DNA of 36,226 nt from an uncultured marine group III euryarchaeote (GCA_902533295.1 CACALG010000005.1:1-36226); one strand, 5' to 3'. Numbered from the stretch's first letter, positions 17,361-26,813 are shown. Made by a program: numbers and translations. Notes: generated by a model not told the origin, from the letters alone.

Positions 17361-18640
17361 TGGACGAAACACACGATTCAAAGTTAAAATCATGGGTAAA
17401 TGTTGCTGAAGATTCCGATTTCCCGATTCAAAACATTCCCTTTGGAGTGTATTCTCCAAAAGGTGGAGGAGACTTACATGTTGCTACAGCAATCGGAAAT
17501 TATGTTCTAGATTTGGCGTATTTAGATGAAGCAGGTTGTTTTGAAGGAACTGAAGTAGAAGGAACTGAAGTTTTCCATGAGCCTACTCTAAATGCCTTCA
17601 TGTCTTTAGGTCGTAAAGCTTGGAAAGAGGCTAGAAAAGTAATCAGTAATATTCTAAATGAAAATAATGATACACTAAGAGAGAATGATGAATTGAAGGA
17701 TTTGGCTTTGATCTCAATGGAAAATGCTGAAATGGAATTTCCCGTTGATATTGGAGATTATACAGATTTCTATTCTTCAAAAGAACACGCTTCTAATGTC
17801 GGCACTATTTTCAGGGGACCTGAGAATGCATTAATGCCTAATTGGTTACATTTACCTATTGCTTACCACGGCAGAGCGTCTTCGGTTATTCTAGATGGAG
17901 GAGATATTATACGTCCTAAAGGTCAAACAAAAACACCTGATGCTGCAGGACCTTCTTTCGGTGATAGTAAAAGAATGGATTTTGAACTTGAAATGGGATT
18001 GTTTATAGGTCCTGGAAATGGTTTAGGAGAACCTATCACTGTTAATGGTGCTGAAGAACATATCTTTGGTATGGCTCTTGTAAATGATTGGTCGGCTAGA
18101 GATATTCAAGCTTGGGAATATCAGCCACTGGGGCCTTTCTTAGCTAAGAATTTAGCCACTACAATTTCTCCTTGGATAATAACACTTGAAGCATTAGAGC
18201 CATTTAGATGTAGTGGGCCCAAACAAGACCCTGAACCTCTTGAATATTTGAGAAACAATAAGGATAGTACGTTTGATATTAACCTAGAAATTCATTTGAA
18301 AACTGAAAGGATGGATGCCTATGATTTGATTTCGTCAAGTAACTACAATTATCTCTACTGGGATATGAATCAACAAGTGGCACATCATACTACTACTGGT
18401 TGTAATCTGAGAACCGGAGACATGTTGGCTAGTGGAACTATTTCTGGGCCTGAGAAAAATAGTAGAGGGTCAATGCTCGAATTAACGTGGGGTTGGTCTG
18501 AACCAATTAAACTTTCAAATGGTGAAGAAAGAATTGCCCTTGAAGATGGAGATACTGTATTGTTGAAAGGCTGGTGTCAAGGTGAAGGATATCGGATTGG
18601 TTTTGGAAGCTGTACAGGCAAACTTCTACCCTCTGCTTAA
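17360..18640 (+). CDS. fahA: Fumarylacetoacetase
   Basis: FPIQNIPFGVYSPKGGGDLHVATAIGNYVLDL...DYTDFYSSKEHASNVGTIFRG...LPIAYHGRASSVI...VNDWSARDIQAWEYQPLGPFLAKN...GWCQGEGYRIGFGSCTGKLLP. ATG at 17360 overlaps the upstream TAA (TAATG); the ORF track start is 17351. Confidence 0.97.
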   Translation: MDETHDSKLKSWVNVAEDSDFPIQNIPFGVYSPKGGGDLHVATAIGNYVLDLAYLDEAGCFEGTEVEGTEVFHEPTLNAFMSLGRKAWKEARKVISNILNENNDTLRENDELKDLALISMENAEMEFPVDIGDYTDFYSSKEHASNVGTIFRGPENALMPNWLHLPIAYHGRASSVILDGGDIIRPKGQTKTPDAAGPSFGDSKRMDFELEMGLFIGPGNGLGEPITVNGAEEHIFGMALVNDWSARDIQAWEYQPLGPFLAKNLATTISPWIITLEALEPFRCSGPKQDPEPLEYLRNNKDSTFDINLEIHLKTERMDAYDLISSSNYNYLYWDMNQQVAHHTTTGCNLRTGDMLASGTISGPEKNSRGSMLELTWGWSEPIKLSNGEERIALEDGDTVLLKGWCQGEGYRIGFGSCTGKLLPSA

Positions 18641-18661
18641 TCCTGGTTTTTAGAGTAGACC

Positions 18662-18669
18662 TTATATAA
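18662..18669 (+). promoter_or_regulatory. Candidate archaeal TATA box (TTATATAA) for the STT3/AglB gene
   Basis: cTTATATAAc in the fahA-STT3 intergenic region, ~60 nt upstream of the ATG at 18729. Confidence 0.6.
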
Positions 18670-18691
18670 CCATCCGAGTGGCGCCCAGTCC

Positions 18692-18710
18692 GTCTCCTGT
18701 TAGAGGAGAC
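18692..18710 (+). promoter_or_regulatory. Perfect 7-bp inverted repeat GTCTCCT-gttag-AGGAGAC, candidate 5'-leader hairpin of the STT3 mRNA
   Basis: Read directly; about 25-30 nt downstream of the TATA-like element and 18 nt before the ATG at 18729. Confidence 0.5.
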
Positions 18711-18728
18711 AGAAAGGACACAACATCA

Positions 18729-21700
18729 ATGGCAAGACAAACACGTCGAAGACGTGACTCCAAGTCAAAAAATCGCTATCGCCCTCGCTTCCCTTCAGCT
18801 TCAGGTAGAGCAAGTTCTGAACAAACTGAAATAGCGCCACGCAAAGTTGAAAAAATTGATTGGAGAACTGTTTTTATTTTGTTTGCAATTTTCCTTTTTT
18901 CCCTTTATATTAGAACTGCTTGGACGTTAGAACCAGCCACAGAGGATGGATTTCAACTTACTGGAGGTAGTGACCCTTACTACCACAAGCATGTTGTTGA
19001 CCACGTAGCTGAAACTGGTGAGCATTTGAAAAGAGATCCAATGCTTAACTATCCTTATGGAGCAAATAACAATCGACCACCTTTATTTGATTGGTCTATT
19101 GCAATTATTGGTTTAGCACTTTCACCATTCTTTAGTTCAACAGAGGAATCTGTATGGTGGGCAATGGAAGTTTTGCCTGCAATTTATGGAGCTTTAATCA
19201 TATTCCCAATTTACGCAATAGGTCGAGCTCAGTTTGGAAGGGAAGCTGGAATAATTGGAGCTTTCTTTATTGGTGTAAATTCACAACATGTAGGTCACTC
19301 AAGTTTGGCTCTGGCTGACCACGATTCTTACATTATTCTGTTTGGAACAACTGCTTATTTCTTCTTCATGAGGGCATTAACTGTTGCTAACGATAAGAAA
19401 TGGGTGTCTGATTGGACTAATTGGGATGAAATAAAGAGTGGTGTAAGACAATTTGTAGATTCTGAAAGATTAGCTCTTGGTTATGCTGGTTTAGCTGGTA
19501 TGACAATAACTATGATTTCAATGAGTTGGAAAGGTTTCCCATACATTATGGCAATCATTGCAATTTATTTGGGATTACAGATGTTAATCAATGCTTTCCG
19601 TAGAGTAGATAGTTTGACCACGGCCGCCCTAGGATTGGTTACACTTTCAATGCCTGTAATTTTGTCTTATCCTTATTACAACACCATGGGATTCGTGAAT
19701 ACATGGTGGGAAGCTCCTGCATATATTTTGCTAGGTTACTTCCTAATTTCATTACTAATGGTTACAACCAGAGATTTACCATGGTTATTAGTGATTGGTG
19801 TGTCTACTGGTATTGCAGTAATTATTTACTTGCTTCTTACTTATGTTTTTGAAGATCTTGGATTTTTACTCTTTAGTGGTCAAGGATACTTTGTCAGAAC
19901 AAAATTGTTCAATACAATTGCAGAAGCTCAGCCCCCTCAATTTGCTGATTTCGTTTTTGCTTTTGGTCCTGTCTCAATTTGGTTAGCTATATTCGGCGTT
20001 ATATGGATGGCTTACCAACTATTCAATCAGAGTATTTGGAAGAAAGATTATTTGTTCGTTATGATTTGGGCTCTTGTTTCAATTTACATGGCTCAATCAG
20101 CTATTCGTTTTATTTTTAATGCAACTCCTGTTGTATCACTTATCAGTGGATGGATAACTTGGTTGATAATCCAACAAGCCGATTTCCCTGCTATAATGGT
20201 AACTTGGAAAGCATTCTGGGGGAAGAGAGGTGGAACATTCTATTGGTTATCACTAGCATCGGTTTTTGCAGGATTATTCTTGTTCTTTACTGTAAGTATT
20301 CTAATTGGTCTTCTTTCAACTTTAATTCTCCTTCTATTGGTAATGGTTATTGGACATATGGATGCTCAAAGCGAGGACCAATATCGTTTCCGTGATAGGA
20401 TAAGAGGATTAAGACAAGGATTTGCTATGAAAAGGCCATTAATTGCTCTATTTGTTGGTCTATTCATCTTCCTACCAAATACTTTCTATGGATATGATGC
20501 TGGGGTTCCATTTGAAGATAAGAAAAGTCATGATTCAGAAATTTACGAATTTCTAAGTTATGATTTTTTAAGACCTGAAGAATATGATTGGGACGAACGA
20601 AATAATCAAACCAAATATCCAGATGGTGTCCAAGGAATGTATACTACCTCTGATAATTCTAATCAATTATGGTACTTGGGCAATACTGGGCCTTCATTCC
20701 CTCAAGACTATTGGATTGATGGATTGGAATGGTTAGCTGAACAAGACACAAATGAGAAACCTGAGGATCGGCCTGGCTTCATCTCTTGGTGGGATTACGG
20801 TTTCTGGGCAATCGATATTGGGGAACACCCTACTGTAGCTGATAACTTCCAGTTTGGATACCAAATTGCAGGTAATTTCATTGCTTCTCAATCCGAACAT
20901 GAAGCAATGGCTTTGTTACTCTATAGACTAATAGAACCTGAAGTCAATCGAGATTCAGAAAGTTTTAGTGATGAACTCAGAGCTGAATTATTATTATATT
21001 TATCAGAAGATAATGTTACAGAATTGGAAACAATAATCTCCAATCCTGACGATTATATTCCAAAGAAAGCAGATGGTAGTGATCAAGAGGTGCACCCGAA
21101 AAATGCTGCAATAAGAGCTGGAAGGCCAATTCTAATGACTATCGAGAAGAATGATATTGCAGACCTTATGTGGGAAGTGGAACAAATAACTGGTCACTCT
21201 ATCCGTTACTTTGCTGCAGATACAAGGCTAATGCCTTACTCTGCAAGTAATACTGGTATTTTGTACGCTCCAGTTACTTTGGCTGACTATGATATCAGTA
21301 ATTATGTAGAAGTTCAAGCTGCTTTATCAAACGGACAAACGGTACCATTTGATGAAGCAATAGAAATATTGAAAGCTAATCCAGATGTTCAAGTTTCTTC
21401 ACAGCAACTAGTTTACAAAGATAAATTTTTGAATTCAATGTTCTTTAGATCCTTCCTTGGATGGTCTGCAACAGATATTGGTAGACCAATAGAAGATGGA
21501 ATTCCTGGCGTATCTGGAACAATAGCCCAGGATCAAACACTACCTCCGCTACCTGGATGGAATTTAACTCACTTCAAATTGGTGCAATATAATTCCGGAC
21601 TCAGAATACTGAAATATTACGATGGTGCGACGGTTTATGGTACCGTTTCTACTCCTGAAGGAGACCCTGTTGTTAATGCAAACATAACTGTACTTGATGA

Positions 21701-24700
21701 ATATCGAGTTCCTCATGGAAGAGCAACAACTGATGAAAATGGACAATATAGTGTCTTGGTTCCTGCAGGAAATCTAACTCTGGCTGTTTCAATGGGAACT
21801 CCTGGAGAAGATATTGAAAAGATATTCATGACTTCGAACAATTTGCTAGTTAGAAAAGAAAATGTAATTATTTCTGAAGAACAAGCAATGAGAAAAACTA
21901 GTGGAGCAATAAAAATAGATCTTGAAGTCGAACCTGCGTCCGTGTCAGGTAGATTGTTCTGGGATAACAACAAAGATGAAACCTTTGATTCTGGTGATGA
22001 TACTGTACCTCTAATCCCAGTAACGGCAACAAATATACGCTCCGAAATTACTAGAACAGTTACAACTGATTCAAATGGTAATTATGAATTTACCGGATTG
22101 GCACCTGGTGAATACAAAATCACTGCTGAAATGGATGGGCACTCATTAGAATTAGCTTCATACACAGGTGAAGCATCATTACGAGCAAACCAAGACGTTA
22201 CTGTTAAAGGTGCTCTAAAACCAAGTTATATTTGGGGCAGAATTACCTCTGGAGATAATATCGGCTCACAAATCGTCACTATTTCACTTCACGATGAAAC
22301 TAACAGTAATATTACAGAAAATTCATTCCTTAACACCTATTATTACGTATCCGATTGTACTGGAGACGCCATAGATTCCTCAATATCATTCTGTTTTGAT
22401 AAACTATTACCTGGAAACTATACGCTTCGGTTTGAATCAAACGATATCTACACTGGTTGGACTAATAATACCAAAGAAGTAGAAATTGTAGCAGGACAAT
22501 CAAAAAGCTTCAACACCACTTTATTGAGCGGATTCCGATTAGAAGGTGTATTGAATCACAATAATCAACCTATTGCTAATGAGCAAATTGTTGTGAGGAA
22601 TGTGAATGAACAATATAGTGACAATGTATTCACCACAGATACTGGATACTTTGCGACCGTCCTTCCTAAAGGAATTTACGATATTTACACGGTTCACAAT
22701 ACTGAACAAACGACCCTAGCATATCTTAACCGAATAGATAGTCAAACTTATTCAGGAATAATAGATGCTAAGATGGGGCCTGGATACACAATACAAGGTA
22801 CTTTGTTTGAAGATTTAGATGGTGACAATGTATTCAATCCAGATACTGGAGAGAAAACATATAATGGAAAAATGGTTAGGTTTATCTCAGATAGTGGTAG
22901 TACTTCTGTAACTTCTACATTTGGAGGAAATTACGAAATTATTGTGCCTGAGGGGGCTTATAGTGTATATTCTCATGTTCTAGCAGATGGTCAACAAAAT
23001 TTGGTTTCTTTACGCAATCTTGGTATTGTTAACGGAAATCAAGAAAATGTTAATTTATCTGCAAATATAGGATACGATGCTTGGATTATTTTATATGAAG
23101 AACATATGGATGAAGTAATCAGCTTGGAAGGTTTAGTTGAATTGAGCACTGCCCAAGGTGAAATCGATGTTTGGGCAACTGATCCATTCTCTAAATTTAG
23201 TCTGCCTGGTGGAGAATACCAAATTGATTTGAATAAATTTGGATATGAATTAGAGAAAATTTATTACGGTCCTGAAGAAGAAAAGGAAGAAACGGAAAAG
23301 GTAACGTTAACAAAAACAGAAGAATTAATTTTACAAGCTAAAAGAATTCCAACAAATATAGATGGAAGATTTGTATATGAAGGAAGTCCGATACCTAATG
23401 CTCACTTATCTTTCTCACCAATGAATAATCCATTGTATCACTTAAATTTTACAACTGACGACCAAGGTAATTTCGAAAATGTAATTTTACCTCCTGATCA
23501 ATACATGTACACTTTCTCTCTTGAGGATAGTGGAAGTAGATATCTGAATCATGGACAAATGAATATTCCTATCGGAACGACTGAAGTAGACATGGGAGAT
23601 ATTGCTTCTGATCTTAAGTATCAAGTTTCTGGTGAAGTCACATTAAATGATGTAAAAACAACAGGTATGGTTATTCTAAGGCCTGTTGATGATTTTGATA
23701 ACTTTACTGTGCTCGAAACTACAGTGTTCGAAGATTATTCTGGCTATATGCTACCTGGTGAATATTACGTTACTTTCCAAGATGGACAATATGGTAAGCA
23801 CTACAGTTATGGTGGTTTCTTAGATTTGACAGGTCCTACAACTTATGATCTTGAATTGAAAAATGAAGGATATGTAAGAGGAGATGTAAGATCTCAAGCT
23901 GATAATAACATAATTACAGACAGACCGATTAGAATTCAATTTGTATCTGAAACTGGTGTTGTATTTGTAGAAGATTCTGATCCTGAAGAGGGGTTATTCG
24001 GAGCAACTATGAATTATGGTAAATTTGATTTGCCTAATGGTAATTACGACGTGATTGTAAAAGAAAATGGATATCAAGATTTTGCAAGCACGATTACAAT
24101 TGATGGATCTACGGACTATTACAATGAAATTGTATTAATTCCTAAGACTGTGAATGTTACTTTGGAAATGACTTATGTTAATGCAACTGGAAATAGTGTT
24201 CCTTTAGCTAATGGATTAGTTACTTTTGAAGCTGTTACTGGTGAAACATTCGGCCATTATACTGATGAAAATGGAGTAATTAACATTCCTGATATGGTTC
24301 CAAAAACCTATGAAATAGAAATGGATGTTACTCTAAATGATGGTGCTGATGAATTCACAATGAGTAAGAGAAATATCTATGTAAGTGCTGGTAATGAACA
24401 ACAAACATTCAAGAAAGAGGCTGAATGGAAAGTTCGAGTATCTGGTACTATCTTCTATGACCGTGATTTTGATGGAACTCCTGATTCTAATGAATTGCTT
24501 GCAAATTCGCAAGTGGATATTTGGAATGTGGATGGTACACAAATTAGAGAAAGCACAACTGCGGATTCAAATGGAAATTACGAAGTTTATTTGGATACTG
24601 GAGTGTACAAGACATGGTTCTACACTACAGAAGGAACAAGTTACACTTCCATAGATTCACTTGAACTAGAGGGAGCTCTAGAATTAAGTCCTGCACTATC

Positions 24701-25757
24701 GCGTGGTGTTAACTACATTGTAGACTATCAATCATCAGAAACAAACTCCAATATTGATTTTGGTGATGTAGATATTGTAGGAACTAATGTTAGCTTCACA
24801 ATCGAAGCTGATAATGGGAACATGGAAATTTTGGTTCCAAATGGCGTCTATGAATTCAAAGGAAATTATGAAGATTTATCTGCAACTGAGGATTACGCTT
24901 ATGTATTAGATATATCAGTTAACATAACTGACGATATTGACGGTGTAGTTCAGGTAGAAAGTATTGATAAGCAATTAATGAGAGGGTTTGACGTTTCATT
25001 AGATACAAACGAGTTAGAAATACCTATTAGTCAAACAGCTATTTTCAATTTCAATGTTACATCATCTGGTTTCTTAGACATTGTTTTTGAAACAGGAATA
25101 GAAGAGATTCCTGAAGGATGGAGTGCCGAATTTGTACCAAATAAATTGAACATGAAAGAAGGCGAAGAAGATAATCTCCAACTGAAGATAACGCCTAATG
25201 AAAATGTAGTTCCTGGTGTTTGGGAAGTATTCTATGTCGAAATCTTCTGGACAGACTACGAAGATAATCAAATCGATGATTTAAGACGTAATTTTGCTGT
25301 AACTGTTGAACCTATTGAACAACCTGATCCTGACTTCACAATAGAAACTGGTGATTTTGTTTGGAATCCTGATGCACCTACTGTTGGAACTGAAGTGACA
25401 TTAAGTGCAACTGTGACGAACGCAGTTAATCACTCAGGTGCCCATTATGTTCCTGTTGTCTTTTATGTCGATGATGAACCAATAAAGATGATTACTGCTG
25501 AGTTTGATGGAAATAACAGTGAAGTCACTGTTAGTGCCACTTGGAATGCTACAAAGGGTACACACACACTTAAGGCACATATAGACCCTGAGAACGCCAT
25601 AGAAGAGACTAATAGCGATAATAACAAGGCATCAACTACTTTCTCAATAAGTGAATCTGAGGAAGAAGATAACAGTTCTACTATGAACATGATTGCTATA
25701 GCTGTAGTAGCTCTCGTAGCTGGTTTTGCATACGTAAGTTATCGTTCTAGGCGTTAG
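18729..25757 (+). CDS. aglB: STT3/AglB oligosaccharyltransferase with very long C-terminal extension of CarboxypepD_reg/SdrD B-like repeats, CARDB-like domain and C-terminal TM anchor
   Basis: STT3 signatures GGSDPYYHKHVVD, ALADHDSYIILFGTTAYF and WWDYGFW; then ~1375 aa with repeats such as GRLFWDNNKDETFDSGDD...TTDSNGNYEFTGLAPGEYKITAEM; CARDB-like DPDFTIETGDFVWNPDAPTVGTEVTLSATVTN...AIEETNSDNNKASTTF; terminal TM NMIAIAVVALVAGFAYVSYRSRR. Start set to ATG 18729 because the ORF-track GTG (18678) lies upstream of the predicted TSS. Confidence 0.92.
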   Translation: MARQTRRRRDSKSKNRYRPRFPSASGRASSEQTEIAPRKVEKIDWRTVFILFAIFLFSLYIRTAWTLEPATEDGFQLTGGSDPYYHKHVVDHVAETGEHLKRDPMLNYPYGANNNRPPLFDWSIAIIGLALSPFFSSTEESVWWAMEVLPAIYGALIIFPIYAIGRAQFGREAGIIGAFFIGVNSQHVGHSSLALADHDSYIILFGTTAYFFFMRALTVANDKKWVSDWTNWDEIKSGVRQFVDSERLALGYAGLAGMTITMISMSWKGFPYIMAIIAIYLGLQMLINAFRRVDSLTTAALGLVTLSMPVILSYPYYNTMGFVNTWWEAPAYILLGYFLISLLMVTTRDLPWLLVIGVSTGIAVIIYLLLTYVFEDLGFLLFSGQGYFVRTKLFNTIAEAQPPQFADFVFAFGPVSIWLAIFGVIWMAYQLFNQSIWKKDYLFVMIWALVSIYMAQSAIRFIFNATPVVSLISGWITWLIIQQADFPAIMVTWKAFWGKRGGTFYWLSLASVFAGLFLFFTVSILIGLLSTLILLLLVMVIGHMDAQSEDQYRFRDRIRGLRQGFAMKRPLIALFVGLFIFLPNTFYGYDAGVPFEDKKSHDSEIYEFLSYDFLRPEEYDWDERNNQTKYPDGVQGMYTTSDNSNQLWYLGNTGPSFPQDYWIDGLEWLAEQDTNEKPEDRPGFISWWDYGFWAIDIGEHPTVADNFQFGYQIAGNFIASQSEHEAMALLLYRLIEPEVNRDSESFSDELRAELLLYLSEDNVTELETIISNPDDYIPKKADGSDQEVHPKNAAIRAGRPILMTIEKNDIADLMWEVEQITGHSIRYFAADTRLMPYSASNTGILYAPVTLADYDISNYVEVQAALSNGQTVPFDEAIEILKANPDVQVSSQQLVYKDKFLNSMFFRSFLGWSATDIGRPIEDGIPGVSGTIAQDQTLPPLPGWNLTHFKLVQYNSGLRILKYYDGATVYGTVSTPEGDPVVNANITVLDEYRVPHGRATTDENGQYSVLVPAGNLTLAVSMGTPGEDIEKIFMTSNNLLVRKENVIISEEQAMRKTSGAIKIDLEVEPASVSGRLFWDNNKDETFDSGDDTVPLIPVTATNIRSEITRTVTTDSNGNYEFTGLAPGEYKITAEMDGHSLELASYTGEASLRANQDVTVKGALKPSYIWGRITSGDNIGSQIVTISLHDETNSNITENSFLNTYYYVSDCTGDAIDSSISFCFDKLLPGNYTLRFESNDIYTGWTNNTKEVEIVAGQSKSFNTTLLSGFRLEGVLNHNNQPIANEQIVVRNVNEQYSDNVFTTDTGYFATVLPKGIYDIYTVHNTEQTTLAYLNRIDSQTYSGIIDAKMGPGYTIQGTLFEDLDGDNVFNPDTGEKTYNGKMVRFISDSGSTSVTSTFGGNYEIIVPEGAYSVYSHVLADGQQNLVSLRNLGIVNGNQENVNLSANIGYDAWIILYEEHMDEVISLEGLVELSTAQGEIDVWATDPFSKFSLPGGEYQIDLNKFGYELEKIYYGPEEEKEETEKVTLTKTEELILQAKRIPTNIDGRFVYEGSPIPNAHLSFSPMNNPLYHLNFTTDDQGNFENVILPPDQYMYTFSLEDSGSRYLNHGQMNIPIGTTEVDMGDIASDLKYQVSGEVTLNDVKTTGMVILRPVDDFDNFTVLETTVFEDYSGYMLPGEYYVTFQDGQYGKHYSYGGFLDLTGPTTYDLELKNEGYVRGDVRSQADNNIITDRPIRIQFVSETGVVFVEDSDPEEGLFGATMNYGKFDLPNGNYDVIVKENGYQDFASTITIDGSTDYYNEIVLIPKTVNVTLEMTYVNATGNSVPLANGLVTFEAVTGETFGHYTDENGVINIPDMVPKTYEIEMDVTLNDGADEFTMSKRNIYVSAGNEQQTFKKEAEWKVRVSGTIFYDRDFDGTPDSNELLANSQVDIWNVDGTQIRESTTADSNGNYEVYLDTGVYKTWFYTTEGTSYTSIDSLELEGALELSPALSRGVNYIVDYQSSETNSNIDFGDVDIVGTNVSFTIEADNGNMEILVPNGVYEFKGNYEDLSATEDYAYVLDISVNITDDIDGVVQVESIDKQLMRGFDVSLDTNELEIPISQTAIFNFNVTSSGFLDIVFETGIEEIPEGWSAEFVPNKLNMKEGEEDNLQLKITPNENVVPGVWEVFYVEIFWTDYEDNQIDDLRRNFAVTVEPIEQPDPDFTIETGDFVWNPDAPTVGTEVTLSATVTNAVNHSGAHYVPVVFYVDDEPIKMITAEFDGNNSEVTVSATWNATKGTHTLKAHIDPENAIEETNSDNNKASTTFSISESEEEDNSSTMNMIAIAVVALVAGFAYVSYRSRR

Positions 25758-25785
25758 ATCTACTCAGGCTTCCTCATCCGGCTTG

Positions 25786-26061
25786 TTAAGCAAATAGTAA
25801 GACTAAGAATATGAAAGTAAGAATAATATTTATTAAAGACCATATCAAACAATTCTTTCCTACGTATTTGTAATGCTCTTCATCCTTTGAAATGTACATT
25901 GCTCCTACTATTATTCCTGCTAAAGGTACAAAAAAACTTCCAAAATAAAGCAAAATTACGGGAAAAGAATCTACCTTCTTTATCATATTCAGAGGTTTGC
26001 TTTTCTGAAACTCATCATATTTTTCGGCTAATTCATCAATTTTAGCCTTATCATATTTCAT
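25786..26061 (-). CDS. Small membrane protein of unknown function (91 aa)
   Basis: MKYDKAKIDELAEKYDEFQKSK... with two hydrophobic helices (FPVILLYFGSFFVPLAGIIVGAMYI and CLIWSLINIILTFIFLVLLFA). Confidence 0.7.
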   Translation of the reverse strand: MKYDKAKIDELAEKYDEFQKSKPLNMIKKVDSFPVILLYFGSFFVPLAGIIVGAMYISKDEEHYKYVGKNCLIWSLINIILTFIFLVLLFA

Positions 26062-26117
26062 ACACCCCTAACGCCTTTGTTTAATTTAAGACTTCAGGCT
26101 ACCTCATTCGGCTTGTC

Positions 26118-26642
26118 TTACTTTCCCAAGATTTCCTTCTTCATCTGCTTGAATTCGTCGTCGTCGATGATTCCTTTATCTTTCATTTCAGATATTTTTT
26201 CTATTTTAGTTACTTTATCGTCATTATCCCCTATATTAGAACGATTTAGAACGCTATCTTTGATTTCAGTTTTGGTTATTTGATCTCCTTGAACAACTGT
26301 TTGATCAACTTTTACTGCATTCTGTTCACCTTTTAGCTTCCTAACTCTGGCAGCTTCACCGATTTCTCCTAACCTTTCCCATATTTCAATTGCAGAGTCA
26401 TAATCTCGAGCCATTTCACGAACTTCAGCTTGTTCTTTCATAGAGTCACGTAGCTGCTGTTCCTTTTTTTCCAATCCTATTGTATGTCCAAATTTTAGTT
26501 TCCTTAAAACAAAAGTTAGAACAAACCCTACTATGAAAAAGAAAAGTTGACCAACTCCTGGATCTCCGGCCTCTGTAGCCGCCCATATAGCATAAACAAC
26601 AACCAGCCATATGCCGATAACTGCAGTATCATACAAGTGCAT
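26118..26642 (-). CDS. Membrane protein with C-terminal SHOCT-like domain
   Basis: N-terminal TM helices; C-terminus KISEMKDKGIIDDDEFKQMKKEILGK matches the SHOCT pattern. Confidence 0.8.
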   Translation of the reverse strand: MHLYDTAVIGIWLVVVYAIWAATEAGDPGVGQLFFFIVGFVLTFVLRKLKFGHTIGLEKKEQQLRDSMKEQAEVREMARDYDSAIEIWERLGEIGEAARVRKLKGEQNAVKVDQTVVQGDQITKTEIKDSVLNRSNIGDNDDKVTKIEKISEMKDKGIIDDDEFKQMKKEILGK

Positions 26643-26723
26643 AGCTTCCTGACGTCTTTGTTTAATTTAATACTGTGGTTGTTTTGTTCTTTGGTAGATC
26701 TACTGATTTTATAGACTGTCTTG

Positions 26724-26765
26724 AAAAATAAAAAAAAGATTAGTGAGACAGAAGCTTCGCTAATC
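26724..26765 (-). terminator. Candidate terminator downstream of the pilin gene: imperfect hairpin followed by a T-tract on the minus strand
   Basis: Minus strand GATTAGCGA...TCACTAATC (one C/A mismatch, 26738-26765) followed by TTTTTTT(ATTTTT). Confidence 0.4.
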
Positions 26766-26777
26766 AAATAAAAATCA

Positions 26778-26813
26778 CACAGCTCTTCACAACAGAAAGG
26801 CAGGGGAGCTGTG
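26778..26813. repeat. Perfect 8-bp inverted repeat CACAGCTC...GAGCTGTG (20-nt loop) 3' of the pilin gene
   Basis: Read directly at 26778-26785 and 26806-26813. Confidence 0.5.

Larger units (their letters stand above)
25755..26704. repeat. Two-gene block bounded by a 10-bp direct repeat TAGATCTACT and containing duplicated 5'- and 3'-flank elements
   Basis: tagatctact at 25755-25764 and 26695-26704. 3' element tcaggcttcctcatccggcttgtta (25764-25788) vs tcaggctacctcattcggcttgtct (26094-26118). 5' element acgcctttgtttaatttaagact (26071-26093) vs acgtctttgtttaatttaatact (26652-26674). Confidence 0.65.

Noticed and set aside
18678-18728. N-terminal extension of STT3 from GTG (MAPSPSPVRGDRKDTTS)
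   Set aside because: Upstream of or within the predicted promoter leader and overlapping a perfect hairpin; ATG at 18729 gives a better start (MARQTRRRRDSK).
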